Shown here in pieces: positions 50,663-59,324 of a stretch of 64,000 nucleotides of DNA. Each line of letters opens with the position of its first letter. Position 1 is the stretch's first letter. The stretch comes from Pseudomonadota bacterium (GTDB lineage: Bacteria > Pseudomonadota > Gammaproteobacteria > Steroidobacterales > Steroidobacteraceae), in contig JAJYUA010000001.1 of NCBI GenBank assembly GCA_021792755.1, forward strand, positions 284,378 to 348,377, read 5' to 3'. The translations under genes and the position numbers were made by a program. The notes under the pieces were generated by a model. The model made no database searches. It was not told the DNA's origin and saw nothing but the letters and a program-made list of their open reading frames with translations.

Positions 50663-51681
50663 GGGCGCCCCACCATGGTGAGCGCCCGTAACACCCCGGC
50701 GGCCGCGCCGCTGTCGATGGCGTGGGCGGCGCGCTCCACCCCCTCGCGCGGGCCGCCGGCGAGGCCCGCGATCTCGAGAGCGAGCGCCGCCCCGAGCAGC
50801 AGGCAATCCCGGTGAGGTCCGCGATCCTCGCCCGAGAGCACCGCGCGCAGCGCCTCGGCGTTGTGCCGCGCATCGCCGCCGGTCAGATCGCGCGGCTCGC
50901 AGCGCTGCAGGCCGTACTCTTCCGGAGCGCGGGTCTCCTGCGCAACCTGACCCGGGCGCACGTCGAACACCGTGAACGGACCGATGGGAGTCGGCTCGTC
51001 CCAACCCTGCGAGCCATGGATGACGAACGCCCGCTCGATCCCCATGCCCGCGAGCGCATCGGCCATCAGGGCGGCGGTCTCGGGACTGAAAGCCCCGATC
51101 AGGCGCAGCGGCGGGTGCGCAGGGTTGGTGAGCGGCCCGAGAATGTTGAACACGGTACGCACGCCGAGCGCCGAGCGCACCGCGGCCACCGCCTTGGTGG
51201 CCGGATGGTAGTGAGGCGCGAACAGGAAAGTGAACCGGCTGGCCGCCAGACACTCCCCGACCGCGCGCGCATCGAGCGGCATGGGAAGTCCCAGCGCCTC
51301 CAGCACATCGGCGCTGCCGGCGCGGCTCGAGACCGAGCGGTTGCCATGCTTGACCACCGGCTGGCCGCATGCGGCCGTGAGCAATGCCGTGCCGGTCGAG
51401 ATGTTGAGACTGCCCGAGCGGTCGCCCCCCGTGCCGACGATGTCGATGGCGCGCACGCTCGCGGGGATGTCCGGCCGCAGCGCCAGGCGCCGCATGGCCT
51501 CGGCAAAGCCGCGCACCTCGTCCGCGACCGCGCCCTTGACGCGCAGCGCGGCGAGCACCGCGCCGCTCACGGCCGCGGGGGTTTCGAGATCGGTGAGGGA
51601 CCTGAGCAGCTCCTCGGCCTCGGGCTGGGTGAGGTCGCGCCGCTCGAGCAGGCGCTCGAGCAGCTCACGGACGGAGGACAT
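50659..51681 (-). CDS. trpD: Anthranilate phosphoribosyltransferase
   Basis: TrpD joins anthranilate to PRPP. The 340-residue protein contains the PRPP-binding [14 protein letters not shown], the anthranilate site [21 protein letters not shown], and [16 protein letters not shown] 51681 lies 17 bases inside the 3' end of trpG; ATG 51714 is an in-frame alternative. It is a stand-alone gene, not fused to trpG. Confidence 0.94.
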   Translation of the reverse strand: MSSVRELLERLLERRDLTQPEAEELLRSLTDLETPAAVSGAVLAALRVKGAVADEVRGFAEAMRRLALRPDIPASVRAIDIVGTGGDRSGSLNISTGTALLTAACGQPVVKHGNRSVSSRAGSADVLEALGLPMPLDARAVGECLAASRFTFLFAPHYHPATKAVAAVRSALGVRTVFNILGPLTNPAHPPLRLIGAFSPETAALMADALAGMGIERAFVIHGSQGWDEPTPIGPFTVFDVRPGQVAQETRAPEEYGLQRCEPRDLTGGDARHNAEALRAVLSGEDRGPHRDCLLLGAALALEIAGLAGGPREGVERAAHAIDSGAAAGVLRALTMVGRP

Positions 51682-52288
51682 CGGAGAGCTCCGCGACGGA
51701 GGCGGCGGGCGCACCGGCGGCGAGCCCGATGAAGTTCTCGAGCAGCCTGGGACCCTCGGGTGTCAGAATGCTCTCAGGGTGAAACTGTACGCCCTCGACC
51801 CGCAGCTGCCGATGGCGCACGCCCATGATCTCGCCTTCCCCGGTCCGCGCGCTTACGGCGAGCTCGGCGGGCAGGGTCGCGGGGGCGGCGATCAGCGAGT
51901 GGTAGCGTCCCACCTCGCACGGCTGCGGCAGGCCCGAGAAAACACCGAGGCCGTCATGTTGAATCATGGAGGTCTTGCCGTGCATGAGCCGGCCGGCGCG
52001 CACCACCTTGCCGCCGAACACCTCCACGATTGCCTGATGCCCCAGGCACACCCCGAGCACCGGGATGCGGCCGGCGAAGGCGCGGATCATGTCCATGGAC
52101 ACCCCCGCATCGCCGGGGGTGCCCGGACCGGGCGAGATACACAGGTGCGTGGGGCGCAGCGCCAGGGCTTCCTGCACGTCGATGGCGTCGTTGCGATGCA
52201 CGCGCACGTCCGCGCCGAGCACCAGGAACGCCTGCACCAGGTTGTAGGTGAAGGAGTCGTAATTGTCGATGAGCAGCAGCCGCGGCAT
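51665..52288 (-). CDS. trpG: Anthranilate synthase glutaminase subunit
   Basis: TrpG supplies ammonia from glutamine to TrpE. The 207-residue class I amidotransferase has the oxyanion region [11 protein letters not shown], the nucleophile Cys in [11 protein letters not shown] and the His-Glu pair in [11 protein letters not shown]. It overlaps trpE by one base. In many bacteria this subunit also serves PabB (folate); no pab genes are near. Confidence 0.95.
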   Translation of the reverse strand: MPRLLLIDNYDSFTYNLVQAFLVLGADVRVHRNDAIDVQEALALRPTHLCISPGPGTPGDAGVSMDMIRAFAGRIPVLGVCLGHQAIVEVFGGKVVRAGRLMHGKTSMIQHDGLGVFSGLPQPCEVGRYHSLIAAPATLPAELAVSARTGEGEIMGVRHRQLRVEGVQFHPESILTPEGPRLLENFIGLAAGAPAASVAELSDVLRP

Positions 52289-53673
52289 CAGAAACCCTCC
52301 CGCGCCATCTCGAGCGCGCGCGCCATGGCGGCGCTCTTGGCGAGCACCTCGTCGTACTCGGCTTCCGGAACACTGTCGGCGACGAGTCCCGCGCCGGCCT
52401 GGTAGCTGTACTCGTCGCCGCGGAACACCAGCGTACGGATGGTGATCGCATGGTCCATGTCGCCGCGCGCCCCGAAGTAGCCGACCGTGCCGCCGTACAG
52501 GCCGCGGCTCACGGGCTCGAGCTCATCGATGATCTGCATGGCGCGCACCTTGGGGGCACCGACCAGCGTGCCGGCCGGAAACGCCGCCGCGAACAGATCG
52601 AACGCGTCGCTTCCCGAGGCGAGCCGGCCGTTGACGCCGCTCACCATGTGCATGACATGGCTGTAGCGCTCGATCGTCCGGTATGGGTCGACCGTGACGC
52701 TGCCGGCCTGCGCCACGCGGCCGAGGTCGTTGCGCGCGAGGTCTACCAGCATGACGTGCTCGGCGTTTTCCTTCGGATCGGCGCGCAGCTCCGCCTCCCG
52801 CGCCACATCGGCCGCCGGATCGTCCGAGCGCGGCCGGGTGCCGGCAATGGGCCGCAACTGCGCCACGCCGCCTTTCAGGCGCACCAGAGCCTCGGGCGAG
52901 GAGCCGACCACCGTCAGCTCGCCCAGGGCGCAGTAGTACATGTAGGGCGAGGGATTGATCAGGCGAAGCGCCCGGTAGGCCTGGAAGGGGTCGAGCTCGT
53001 GGCGTCCCTGGAAGCGTGCGGACAGCACCAGTTGGTACACGTCGCCTGCGGCGATGTACTCCTTCACCCGCTTCACGCCGTCGAGGTACTCGGCGCGGCT
53101 GCTGGAGGCTGTCGGCAGGGCGTAGCGGCCGGATCGAGCGCGGTTGGGCAACGCTCCGCGCAGCGCCCGGATGACTTCCTTTCTCAGGGACTGCCGCTCC
53201 TGCTCCGAGCCGGCATGCAGCAGGGCGATGCCCCGCGTCAGGTGATCGAACACCAGCAGCGAGCGGGGCGCCACGTAGTGCAGCGCCGGCACGTCCGGCT
53301 CCTTCCCGGCCGCGGCCGGCAGCCGCTCGAAAAATCTCACCACGTCGTAAGCGGCGTAGCCAACCAGGCCGCCGGCGAGCGGCACGCCCGCAATCTCCGG
53401 TCCGGGCGCCGGGGTACGCCCCAGCGCCTCGCGCAGTCCGCTGAGCAGCTCGGCGGCGGTGCGCGGTACGGGCCGCCGCTCGGTGCCGAGCGCGAGGCCG
53501 CCGCGGTCGAGCCGCACGGTGAGCGCATCGCCGAAGCCGACAAAAGAGTAGCGTCCCACTCGCTCGCCCCCTTCCACGCTCTCCAGCAGAAAGTGGGGCC
53601 CGAACCCGGCGAGCTTCATGAACGCCGAGACCGGCGTGTCGAGGTCACCTGGTATGTCGAAAGGCTGCTTCAA
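52288..53673 (-). CDS. trpE: Anthranilate synthase component I
   Basis: TrpE makes anthranilate from chorismate. The 461-residue protein has the N-terminal tryptophan-binding LLES motif (FLLESVEGG) and the chorismate domain with [28 protein letters not shown]-like [10 protein letters not shown] and [12 protein letters not shown]. It starts with TTG at 53673, with GGGAG 7 bases upstream. It is preceded by a Trp-rich leader peptide and a terminator, indicating attenuation. Confidence 0.95.
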   Translation of the reverse strand: MKQPFDIPGDLDTPVSAFMKLAGFGPHFLLESVEGGERVGRYSFVGFGDALTVRLDRGGLALGTERRPVPRTAAELLSGLREALGRTPAPGPEIAGVPLAGGLVGYAAYDVVRFFERLPAAAGKEPDVPALHYVAPRSLLVFDHLTRGIALLHAGSEQERQSLRKEVIRALRGALPNRARSGRYALPTASSSRAEYLDGVKRVKEYIAAGDVYQLVLSARFQGRHELDPFQAYRALRLINPSPYMYYCALGELTVVGSSPEALVRLKGGVAQLRPIAGTRPRSDDPAADVAREAELRADPKENAEHVMLVDLARNDLGRVAQAGSVTVDPYRTIERYSHVMHMVSGVNGRLASGSDAFDLFAAAFPAGTLVGAPKVRAMQIIDELEPVSRGLYGGTVGYFGARGDMDHAITIRTLVFRGDEYSYQAGAGLVADSVPEAEYDEVLAKSAAMARALEMAREGF

Positions 53674-53695
53674 CGAGTTCTCCCGGATTCAAGCA

Positions 53696-53732
53696 CGACA
53701 AAAACCCATCCCGGCGTGCGGAGATGGGTTTT
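53696..53732 (-). terminator. trp attenuator hairpin
   Basis: On the minus strand AAAACCCATC (53732-53723) pairs perfectly with GATGGGTTTT (53710-53701), followed by a T-tract continuing to 53700. It lies between the leader peptide and trpE and fits an attenuator terminator that forms when Trp-tRNA is plentiful. Confidence 0.85.
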
Positions 53733-53763
53733 GGCGGATGGAAGCGTTTTCTTGGGTGAGAAA

Positions 53764-53850
53764 CTAACAGCCCGCGGCCCACTCCGGTCGAGGAGTGCGC
53801 CACCGCCAAGCCTCACGGCCGAGGGCGTGATTGAGCTGACGAGGAAGCAT
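53764..53850 (-). CDS. trpL: trp operon leader peptide with three Trp codons
   Basis: The 28-residue frame MLPRQLNHALGREAWRWRTP (first 20 residues) then RPEWAAGC has TGG codons at positions 15, 17 and 24, very high for such a short peptide. It stops 31 bases before the attenuator stem and about 90 bases before trpE. Ribosome stalling at the Trp codons when Trp is scarce would favour an antiterminator. It is too short to be found by ordinary gene calling. A start-proximal ribosome site is not strong. Confidence 0.83.
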   Translation of the reverse strand: MLPRQLNHALGREAWRWRTPRPEWAAGC

Positions 53851-53919
53851 GGCAGCAGACTACACCTGCGCTGCGGGGGATACAATACCCGCCCCTTCCG
53901 TCGATACGGACCCGCCGCC

Positions 53920-54402
53920 ATGCCCTCGTTCGATGTGGTCTCCGAGCTCAACGCCCACGAGGTGGCCAATGGCGTCGACCAAGCCAATCGGGAGATCGCC
54001 CAGCGCTTCGATTTCAAGGATACCGGGGCGTGCTTCACGCTCGAGGGCCTTACCGTGACCTTGCAGGCGCAGGTCGACTTTCAGCTCAAGCAGATGCTGG
54101 AGATCCTCAAGCTGCGTCTGGGCCGGCGCGGCATCGACCTCAAGTGCCTGGAGGTGAAGGAAGCGCAGCTCACCCTGTCCTCGGCCCGCCAACAGGTGCT
54201 GTTGCGTCAGGGCATCGATGCCGAGACCGCCAAGAAGGTCACCCGATTGATCAAGGACTCGAAGCTCAAGATCCAGGGCAGCATCCAAGGCGAGAAGGTG
54301 CGCGTCACCGGCAAGCAGCGCGACGAGCTGCAGGCCGCCATCGGGCTGCTGCGCGCCGCGCCGCTCGATCTGCCGCTGCAGTTCAACAACTTCCGGGATT
54401 GA
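53920..54402 (+). CDS. yajQ: YajQ family cyclic di-GMP/nucleotide-binding protein
   Basis: This 160-residue protein matches the YajQ family (MPSFDVVSELNAHEVANGVDQANREIAQRFDFK; two ferredoxin-like repeats; C-terminal FNNFRD). In Xanthomonas a YajQ protein binds cyclic di-GMP and acts with a LysR regulator. Whether this one binds the nucleotide is not visible. ATG 53920; TACAAT at 53882 is a possible -10. A methyltransferase-type gene follows after 9 bases. Confidence 0.94.
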   Translation: MPSFDVVSELNAHEVANGVDQANREIAQRFDFKDTGACFTLEGLTVTLQAQVDFQLKQMLEILKLRLGRRGIDLKCLEVKEAQLTLSSARQQVLLRQGIDAETAKKVTRLIKDSKLKIQGSIQGEKVRVTGKQRDELQAAIGLLRAAPLDLPLQFNNFRD

Positions 54403-54411
54403 GAGCGCCCG

Positions 54412-54993
54412 GTGTTTCGACAGCTCGTTGCGCAGTTGTGGCTCGGGTTCTTGATCCTGTGGTGGATCTGGGCGCTGTTCAACAAGAAGGCGCGCCGCGG
54501 CGGCCAGTGGCAGGTCAAGGCGTGGGGAATGCGCCTGGGCCTGATCGTCGCGATCATCGTTGTTCTGCAGCTGACGCGCCTCTCGGGCCTCGGGGCCTGG
54601 TTGGCGCGCCGTGACGGATTCTTTCTGCAGCCGTCTCGATTCTGGCAGTGGGCCGGCCTCGCGCTGTGCCTGGCGGGCTTCCTGTTTGCGATCTGGGCGC
54701 GGCTGTACCTTGGCGGCAATTGGGGCGTGCCGATGTCCCTGCGCCAGCAGCACGAGTTGGTGACCAGCGGCCCCTATGCCCGCGTGCGCCACCCCATTTA
54801 TTCCGGCCTCATGCTCGCCGGGCTCGGCACGGTGCTGGCGCTCGGCATGCAGTGGCTGCCGGCGTTGGTGTTGGTGGGAGCGTTTTTCGTGCTCAGCGCG
54901 CGCACCGAGGAGAGGATGCTGTGCGAGCAGTTCCCGGACGCCTATCCGCCCTACCGGCGAAGGACCAAGATGCTGGTCCCGTTCGTGCTGTGA
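54412..54993 (+). CDS. Isoprenylcysteine carboxyl methyltransferase family membrane protein
   Basis: This 193-residue protein has about four membrane helices (5-22, 42-60, 78-98, 130-150). The signature is LVTSGPYARVRHPIYSGLMLAGLG, which contains the RHPxY SAM-binding block, and EERMLCEQFPDAYPPYRRRTKML near the C-terminus. Bacterial members methylate unknown small molecules or lipids. GTG 54412 starts it 9 bases after yajQ, suggesting co-transcription. Confidence 0.8.
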   Translation: MFRQLVAQLWLGFLILWWIWALFNKKARRGGQWQVKAWGMRLGLIVAIIVVLQLTRLSGLGAWLARRDGFFLQPSRFWQWAGLALCLAGFLFAIWARLYLGGNWGVPMSLRQQHELVTSGPYARVRHPIYSGLMLAGLGTVLALGMQWLPALVLVGAFFVLSARTEERMLCEQFPDAYPPYRRRTKMLVPFVL

Positions 54994-55031
54994 ATGAGCG
55001 TCCGCGCTTTGCCGGCCGGGAGCGGCCTGCA

Positions 55032-55076
55032 TTGACAAAATAGATTGATTGCTGAATTTCGATAGAAGTAATAGAT
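55032..55076 (+). promoter_or_regulatory. AT-rich oxyR promoter with OxyR-like half-sites
   Basis: TTGACA at 55032-55037 fits a -35. ATAG (55040-55043), a 7-base gap, a degenerate CTAT slot, another 7 bases and ATAG (55062-55065), then 7 bases and AGAT (55073-55076) follow the OxyR spacing (ATAG-N7-CTAT-N7-ATAG-N7-CTAT). The stretch is sharply AT-rich compared with its surroundings. It suggests autoregulation. Confidence 0.5.
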
Positions 55077-55098
55077 AAAATTGCGCACCGCCCCGCCC

Positions 55099-55995
55099 GT
55101 GGCCGACATCAAGCTCAAAGACCTGCGCTACCTGGTCGCGGTGGCCGACACCCGCCATTTCGGTCACGCGGCCGAGCGCTGCTTCGTCAGCCAGCCGACG
55201 CTCTCCGCGCAGCTGAAGAAGCTCGAGCAGTCCCTCGGGGTGCAGCTCATCGAGCGCCGGCCAAGCAACGTCGCGCTCACGGAGGCGGGCGAGCAGATCG
55301 TCGCGCGCTCGCGGCGCATCCTGGAGGCGTGCGAGGACCTCACCGCTGTGGCGCGCACCCACCGTGATCCGCTGGCGGGGCGGCTGCGCGTGGCGCTCCT
55401 GCCCACCATCGCTCCTTACCTGTTGCCGCTGGTGGCGCAGCCGCTTCGCCGGGCGCTGCCGCGTCTGGAGTTGCACCTGCACGAGTACCAGACCGGCCCG
55501 ATGCTGGCGAAGCTGAGAGGCGGCGAGCTCGACCTCGGCATTCTCGCCTTGCCGGTGGACCTCGATGGATTGGAGGCGCGGCGCCTCTATGGCGAGCCGT
55601 TCACGGTCGCCCTGCCTGCCGGCCACCGGCTTGCCAAGCGCGAGCGAGTCCATGTGAGCGACCTGGAGGGCGAGAGGCTGCTGTTGTTGGAGGAAGGCCA
55701 CTGCCTGCGCGAGCAGGCGCTCGCGGTCTGCAGCCGGGTGGGACTCGGGGAAAGCCAGGACTTCCGGGCCACCGGCCTGGAGACGCTGCGGCAGATGGTG
55801 GCCACGGGGGCGGGCATCACGCTGCTGCCGCAGCTCGCCACGGAGGGCGCGTACGCCAATGCGCGGGGCGTCGCCGTGTTGCCCTTCGCCAAACCCGTGC
55901 CGACGCGCCAGATCGGGGCGATCTGGCGCAAGAGCACGGCACTGCGGGCCGCCATCGATGCGGTGTGCGAGCTGATCGCCAAGCGCGTGGGCTGA
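55099..55995 (+). CDS. oxyR: Hydrogen peroxide sensor OxyR (LysR family)
   Basis: This 298-residue LysR protein has the HTH (FGHAAERCFVSQPTLSAQLKKLE). The peroxide-sensing pair lies in LEEGHCLREQALAVC, matching Cys199/Cys208 of E. coli in spacing and context. FRATGLETLRQMVATGAGITLLP is the OxyR continuation. I use GTG 55099 (MADIKLKDLRYLV); TTG 55081 gives a longer form. The AT-rich promoter carries OxyR-like half-sites. Confidence 0.9.
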   Translation: MADIKLKDLRYLVAVADTRHFGHAAERCFVSQPTLSAQLKKLEQSLGVQLIERRPSNVALTEAGEQIVARSRRILEACEDLTAVARTHRDPLAGRLRVALLPTIAPYLLPLVAQPLRRALPRLELHLHEYQTGPMLAKLRGGELDLGILALPVDLDGLEARRLYGEPFTVALPAGHRLAKRERVHVSDLEGERLLLLEEGHCLREQALAVCSRVGLGESQDFRATGLETLRQMVATGAGITLLPQLATEGAYANARGVAVLPFAKPVPTRQIGAIWRKSTALRAAIDAVCELIAKRVG

Positions 55996-56023
55996 GGATT
56001 CCTCTCTGGCATAATCGGCTGCC

Positions 56024-57325
56024 GTGAGCCGTTGTCCCCTACCCGCCGAGCACGTCACCCCCTACGACCGGTTCTGCTGGAGCGATGTCGAGGTCGAGCG
56101 CATGTTGGCCTCGGGCGAGCGGCGCCAGGCCCTGGCCGCCTATTTCGGCGAGGCGGAATACCGGGCGCTGGCGCGCCTTGCGCACCGGGCGCGGCGCGCC
56201 GGTACGAAAGACTCCCTGCCGCATGTGCTCGTGATTCCGGGCATCCTCGGCTCGCAGCTCGGGCTGCGGCGGCACCGGCCGCTGCCGGACGACGTGCTGT
56301 GGGTGGATCCGCTCGACATCCAAAACGGCCGCCTGCCGCTGTTGGATCCGGGCGCCGGCGCGCCCGTCGTGCCGCTCGGCGTGGTGCTGTTCTCGTACCT
56401 GAGGTTGAAGTTATATCTGCGCGCCCGCGGCTTCGCGGTCACGCTGTACCCTTACGACTGGCGGCTCGGCATCGAGGCGGCTGCGGCGGCGCTGGCACAG
56501 ACCCTGCGCGCCCAGGATGCGGACCGGGTGGCGATCGTGGCCCACAGCATGGGCGGCCTCGTGAGCCGCGCTGCGCTCGCGCTGCCGGAGACCGGACACG
56601 TCGAGCGAGCCGTGCTGCTCGGAACGCCGAACCTCGGCGCGCTCACGCCCTTGCAGGCGCTGCGAGGCACTTATCCCGTGGTGCGCAACATGGCCCGGCT
56701 CGACCTGGGCCGCTCCGCCGAGGAGCTCTCCGCGCAGGTGTTCAGCGGCTTCGTGAGTCTTTACCAGATGCTCCCCGGGCCCGAGTGCGGCGTGGATCTT
56801 CTGGACAGGACGCAGTGGCCGTCGCTCGGCCCGACGCCTCGTGCAGAGTTGCTCGAGCACGCGCGCGGCTTCCTGGCAGGGCTGCCTGCGCCGGACGATC
56901 GGTTCGCGACCATCGCCGGGGTGGGTCGCAAGACCGTGACCGCGCTGTCCCGGCGGCCCGACGAGTTCCTCTACACCGTCACTCGCGGCGGCGACGGCAC
57001 CGTGCCCGCCGCCAGCGCGGCCCCGAGCGGGGCGAGATCCTACTACGCGCCGGTCGCGCACAACGATCTGATGCGCGATGCCCGCGTCGCCTCGGCCCTC
57101 GTCGACCTGTTGTCGAAAGGCTCGACCCGACGCCTGCCGGCGCGCTGGGTCAGCCGCAGCCGCGCGCAGGCCCGCATCGGCGACCGTCAGTTGTACCGTC
57201 TAGAGACCGACAAGCTCAACTGGTCGCGCATGACGCCGCGGGAGCGGCGCGTGTTCCTGCAAAACCTCAGCGAGCCGCCGGCATTGCCGCTGCGGGTGCC
57301 CGGGATGCGCAAGCGCCGGGGCTGA
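56024..57325 (+). CDS. LCAT/PDAT-like alpha/beta hydrolase
   Basis: This 433-residue protein resembles lecithin:cholesterol acyltransferase-type hydrolases. VLVIPGILGSQLG is the oxyanion strand, VTLYPYDWRLGIE the lid region, AHSMGGLVSRAAL the nucleophile elbow (Ser), and RGGDGTVPAASA the Asp segment; His in VAHNDLM may complete the triad. No signal peptide is visible, so it is probably cytoplasmic. Start GTG 56024. It ends 2 bases before the convergent acyl-CoA dehydrogenase. Confidence 0.75.
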   Translation: MSRCPLPAEHVTPYDRFCWSDVEVERMLASGERRQALAAYFGEAEYRALARLAHRARRAGTKDSLPHVLVIPGILGSQLGLRRHRPLPDDVLWVDPLDIQNGRLPLLDPGAGAPVVPLGVVLFSYLRLKLYLRARGFAVTLYPYDWRLGIEAAAAALAQTLRAQDADRVAIVAHSMGGLVSRAALALPETGHVERAVLLGTPNLGALTPLQALRGTYPVVRNMARLDLGRSAEELSAQVFSGFVSLYQMLPGPECGVDLLDRTQWPSLGPTPRAELLEHARGFLAGLPAPDDRFATIAGVGRKTVTALSRRPDEFLYTVTRGGDGTVPAASAAPSGARSYYAPVAHNDLMRDARVASALVDLLSKGSTRRLPARWVSRSRAQARIGDRQLYRLETDKLNWSRMTPRERRVFLQNLSEPPALPLRVPGMRKRRG

Positions 57326-57327
57326 TC

Positions 57328-59106
57328 TCAGAGCAGCTCCGGATCGGTCTGCAGCACGCTCGCTGCGCCGGCTTCGACCACTTGGGCGAGGCCGGATACG
57401 CAGGGCAACACCTGCCGGGCATAGAAGTGCGCGGTATGGATTTTTGCCCGGTAGAACTGCCGGTCGGACCCGGCGAGGCCCGCCGCTGCGAGCGCGGCGG
57501 ATTTCGCGAGCAGCCAGCCGCCCGCGGTGAGGCCGCAGAGCTTCAGATACGGGACCGCCACCGCGAGCCCCTGGGCCGGGTTCGCGGCGAGCCCCGCCAA
57601 GAGCGAGCGGGTCGCCGCCTGCAGATGTCCGACCGCCTGCAGCGCGCACTCGCGGCTGTCCGCTGCCGCGGGGTCGGCGCCCTCGAGCGCCTGAAGCTCC
57701 CGGCGCATGTCGGTGAGGAGGGCGCTCATGGCGGCCCCGCGGTCGCGGGCCAGCTTGCGCCCGATGAGATCGTTCGACTGGATGCCGGTCGTACCTTCGT
57801 AGATGGTCGTGATGCGCACATCGCGCACGAATTGCGCGGCACCGGTTTCCTCGATGAAGCCCATGCCGCCGTGCACCTGCACGCCGATCGCGGCGGTCTC
57901 GTTGCCGGTCTCGGAGCACCAGCCCTTGACGATGGGAATCAGCAGATCCCCGCGGGCCTGGGCGCTGGCGCGCACCGCCGGATCCGGGTGATGCGCTCCC
58001 AGGTCGAGCTGCAGTCCCGCGTACAGCGCCAGCGCCCGCGAGGCTTCGGTGCACGACTTCATGGTGAGCAACATGCGGCGCACGTCGGGATGACCAATGA
58101 TGGGGTCGGGTCCAGGCCCCTGCCGGCCCGGCGCCCGGCCCTGCAGACGGCTGCGCGCGTACTCCGCCGCCTGTTGGAAGGCGCGCTCGCCCACCGCGTA
58201 GCCTTCGACACCCACCGCAAGGCGGGCGGTGTTCATCATGACGAACATGTACTCCAGGCCGCGATTGGGCTCGCCGACCAGATACCCGATCGCGCCCTTC
58301 TCGCGGCCGAATTCCATGACACAGGTCGGGCTGGCGTGGATGCCGAGCTTGTGCTCGATCGATACGCAGCGCACCTCGTTGCGCTCGCCGAGCGAGCCGT
58401 CGGCGTTCACCAGCACCTTCGGCACGATGAACAGCGAGATGCCCTTGGTGCCGGGCGGCGCGCCTTCGATGCGCGCGAGCACCATGTGGATGGTGTTGTC
58501 GGTGAGGTCGTGATCGCCCCAGGTGATGAAGATCTTCTGTCCGAACAGCCGGTACCGGTCCGCCTCGGGAAGCGCGCGCGCGCGCACCTGCGCCAGGTCG
58601 GAGCCCGCCTGCGGCTCGGTGAGCACCATGGTGCCCGTCCACTCCCCGCTCACCATCCTCGGCAGGAACAGGCGCCGCTGCGCCTCGGAGCCGCAGATCT
58701 CGAGCGCGTGCACGGCCCCGTGCGTGAGCATCGGGCAGAGCTTGAAGGCAAGATTGGCCGAGGCGATGATCTCCTGCATCGCGCTGCTCACGGGCTGCGG
58801 CACGCGCTGACCGCCGAAACGCGGATCGGCGCCGAGCTGCGGCCAGCCGCCCTCGGTGTATCGGCGGTAGGCTTCCTTGAAGCCCGCGGCCGCGCGCACG
58901 CCCTCGGGGCTCCAGCGGGCCCCGTCGCGATCGCCCGCGCGATTGAGCGGCTCGAGCACGGCCTCTGCGAACCGGCCGGCTTGCTCGAGAATGGAAGCGC
59001 CGAGCTCGTCGGAATAGTCGGCGAGCCCCGGACAGGCGGCGAGCTGTCCGACGCCGAGCAGCTCCTCGAGCACGAAACGCAGCTCTCTGAGCGGTGCGCG
59101 ATACAT
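57328..59106 (-). CDS. Acyl-CoA dehydrogenase with C-terminal extension (592 residues)
   Basis: This FAD enzyme is longer than the 380-residue medium-chain class. It matches the large bacterial group with a DUF5974/ACAD C-terminal domain (FadE2/DmdC-like). TMVLTEPQAGSDLAQVR (FAD), KIFITWGDHD, QVHGGMGFIEE and IYEGTTGIQSNDLIGRKL (catalytic Glu in YEGTTGIQ) are present. The substrate is unknown; beta-oxidation is likely given fadD nearby. ATG 59106. The 218-base upstream gap has AT-rich stretches but no operator I can name. Confidence 0.88.
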   Translation of the reverse strand: MYRAPLRELRFVLEELLGVGQLAACPGLADYSDELGASILEQAGRFAEAVLEPLNRAGDRDGARWSPEGVRAAAGFKEAYRRYTEGGWPQLGADPRFGGQRVPQPVSSAMQEIIASANLAFKLCPMLTHGAVHALEICGSEAQRRLFLPRMVSGEWTGTMVLTEPQAGSDLAQVRARALPEADRYRLFGQKIFITWGDHDLTDNTIHMVLARIEGAPPGTKGISLFIVPKVLVNADGSLGERNEVRCVSIEHKLGIHASPTCVMEFGREKGAIGYLVGEPNRGLEYMFVMMNTARLAVGVEGYAVGERAFQQAAEYARSRLQGRAPGRQGPGPDPIIGHPDVRRMLLTMKSCTEASRALALYAGLQLDLGAHHPDPAVRASAQARGDLLIPIVKGWCSETGNETAAIGVQVHGGMGFIEETGAAQFVRDVRITTIYEGTTGIQSNDLIGRKLARDRGAAMSALLTDMRRELQALEGADPAAADSRECALQAVGHLQAATRSLLAGLAANPAQGLAVAVPYLKLCGLTAGGWLLAKSAALAAAGLAGSDRQFYRAKIHTAHFYARQVLPCVSGLAQVVEAGAASVLQTDPELL

Positions 59107-59324
59107 GAATCGACTCCCCTCGGGGTCGTGTAACGAGCCGAGTGTACCCGTTTTTGGAAGTTATCCTACCAGAGAGTAGCATACTTTCCCGCCAGTAGGA
59201 TCGCGCTCGCCCGCCCGCCCGCGCGCCGGGGACCGCTGCGCCGTTCGCCCGGCAAGACCGATATGTCAAACCTCGGACTGTGCCGGGCGCATCGCCGCCT
59301 CAGCCCTGGAACAGCGGGGTCGTT

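Noticed and set aside
59164..59181. CTAC...GTAG inverted repeat as an operator of the acyl-CoA dehydrogenase
   Set aside because: Arms are only four bases, so it is not distinguishable from chance.
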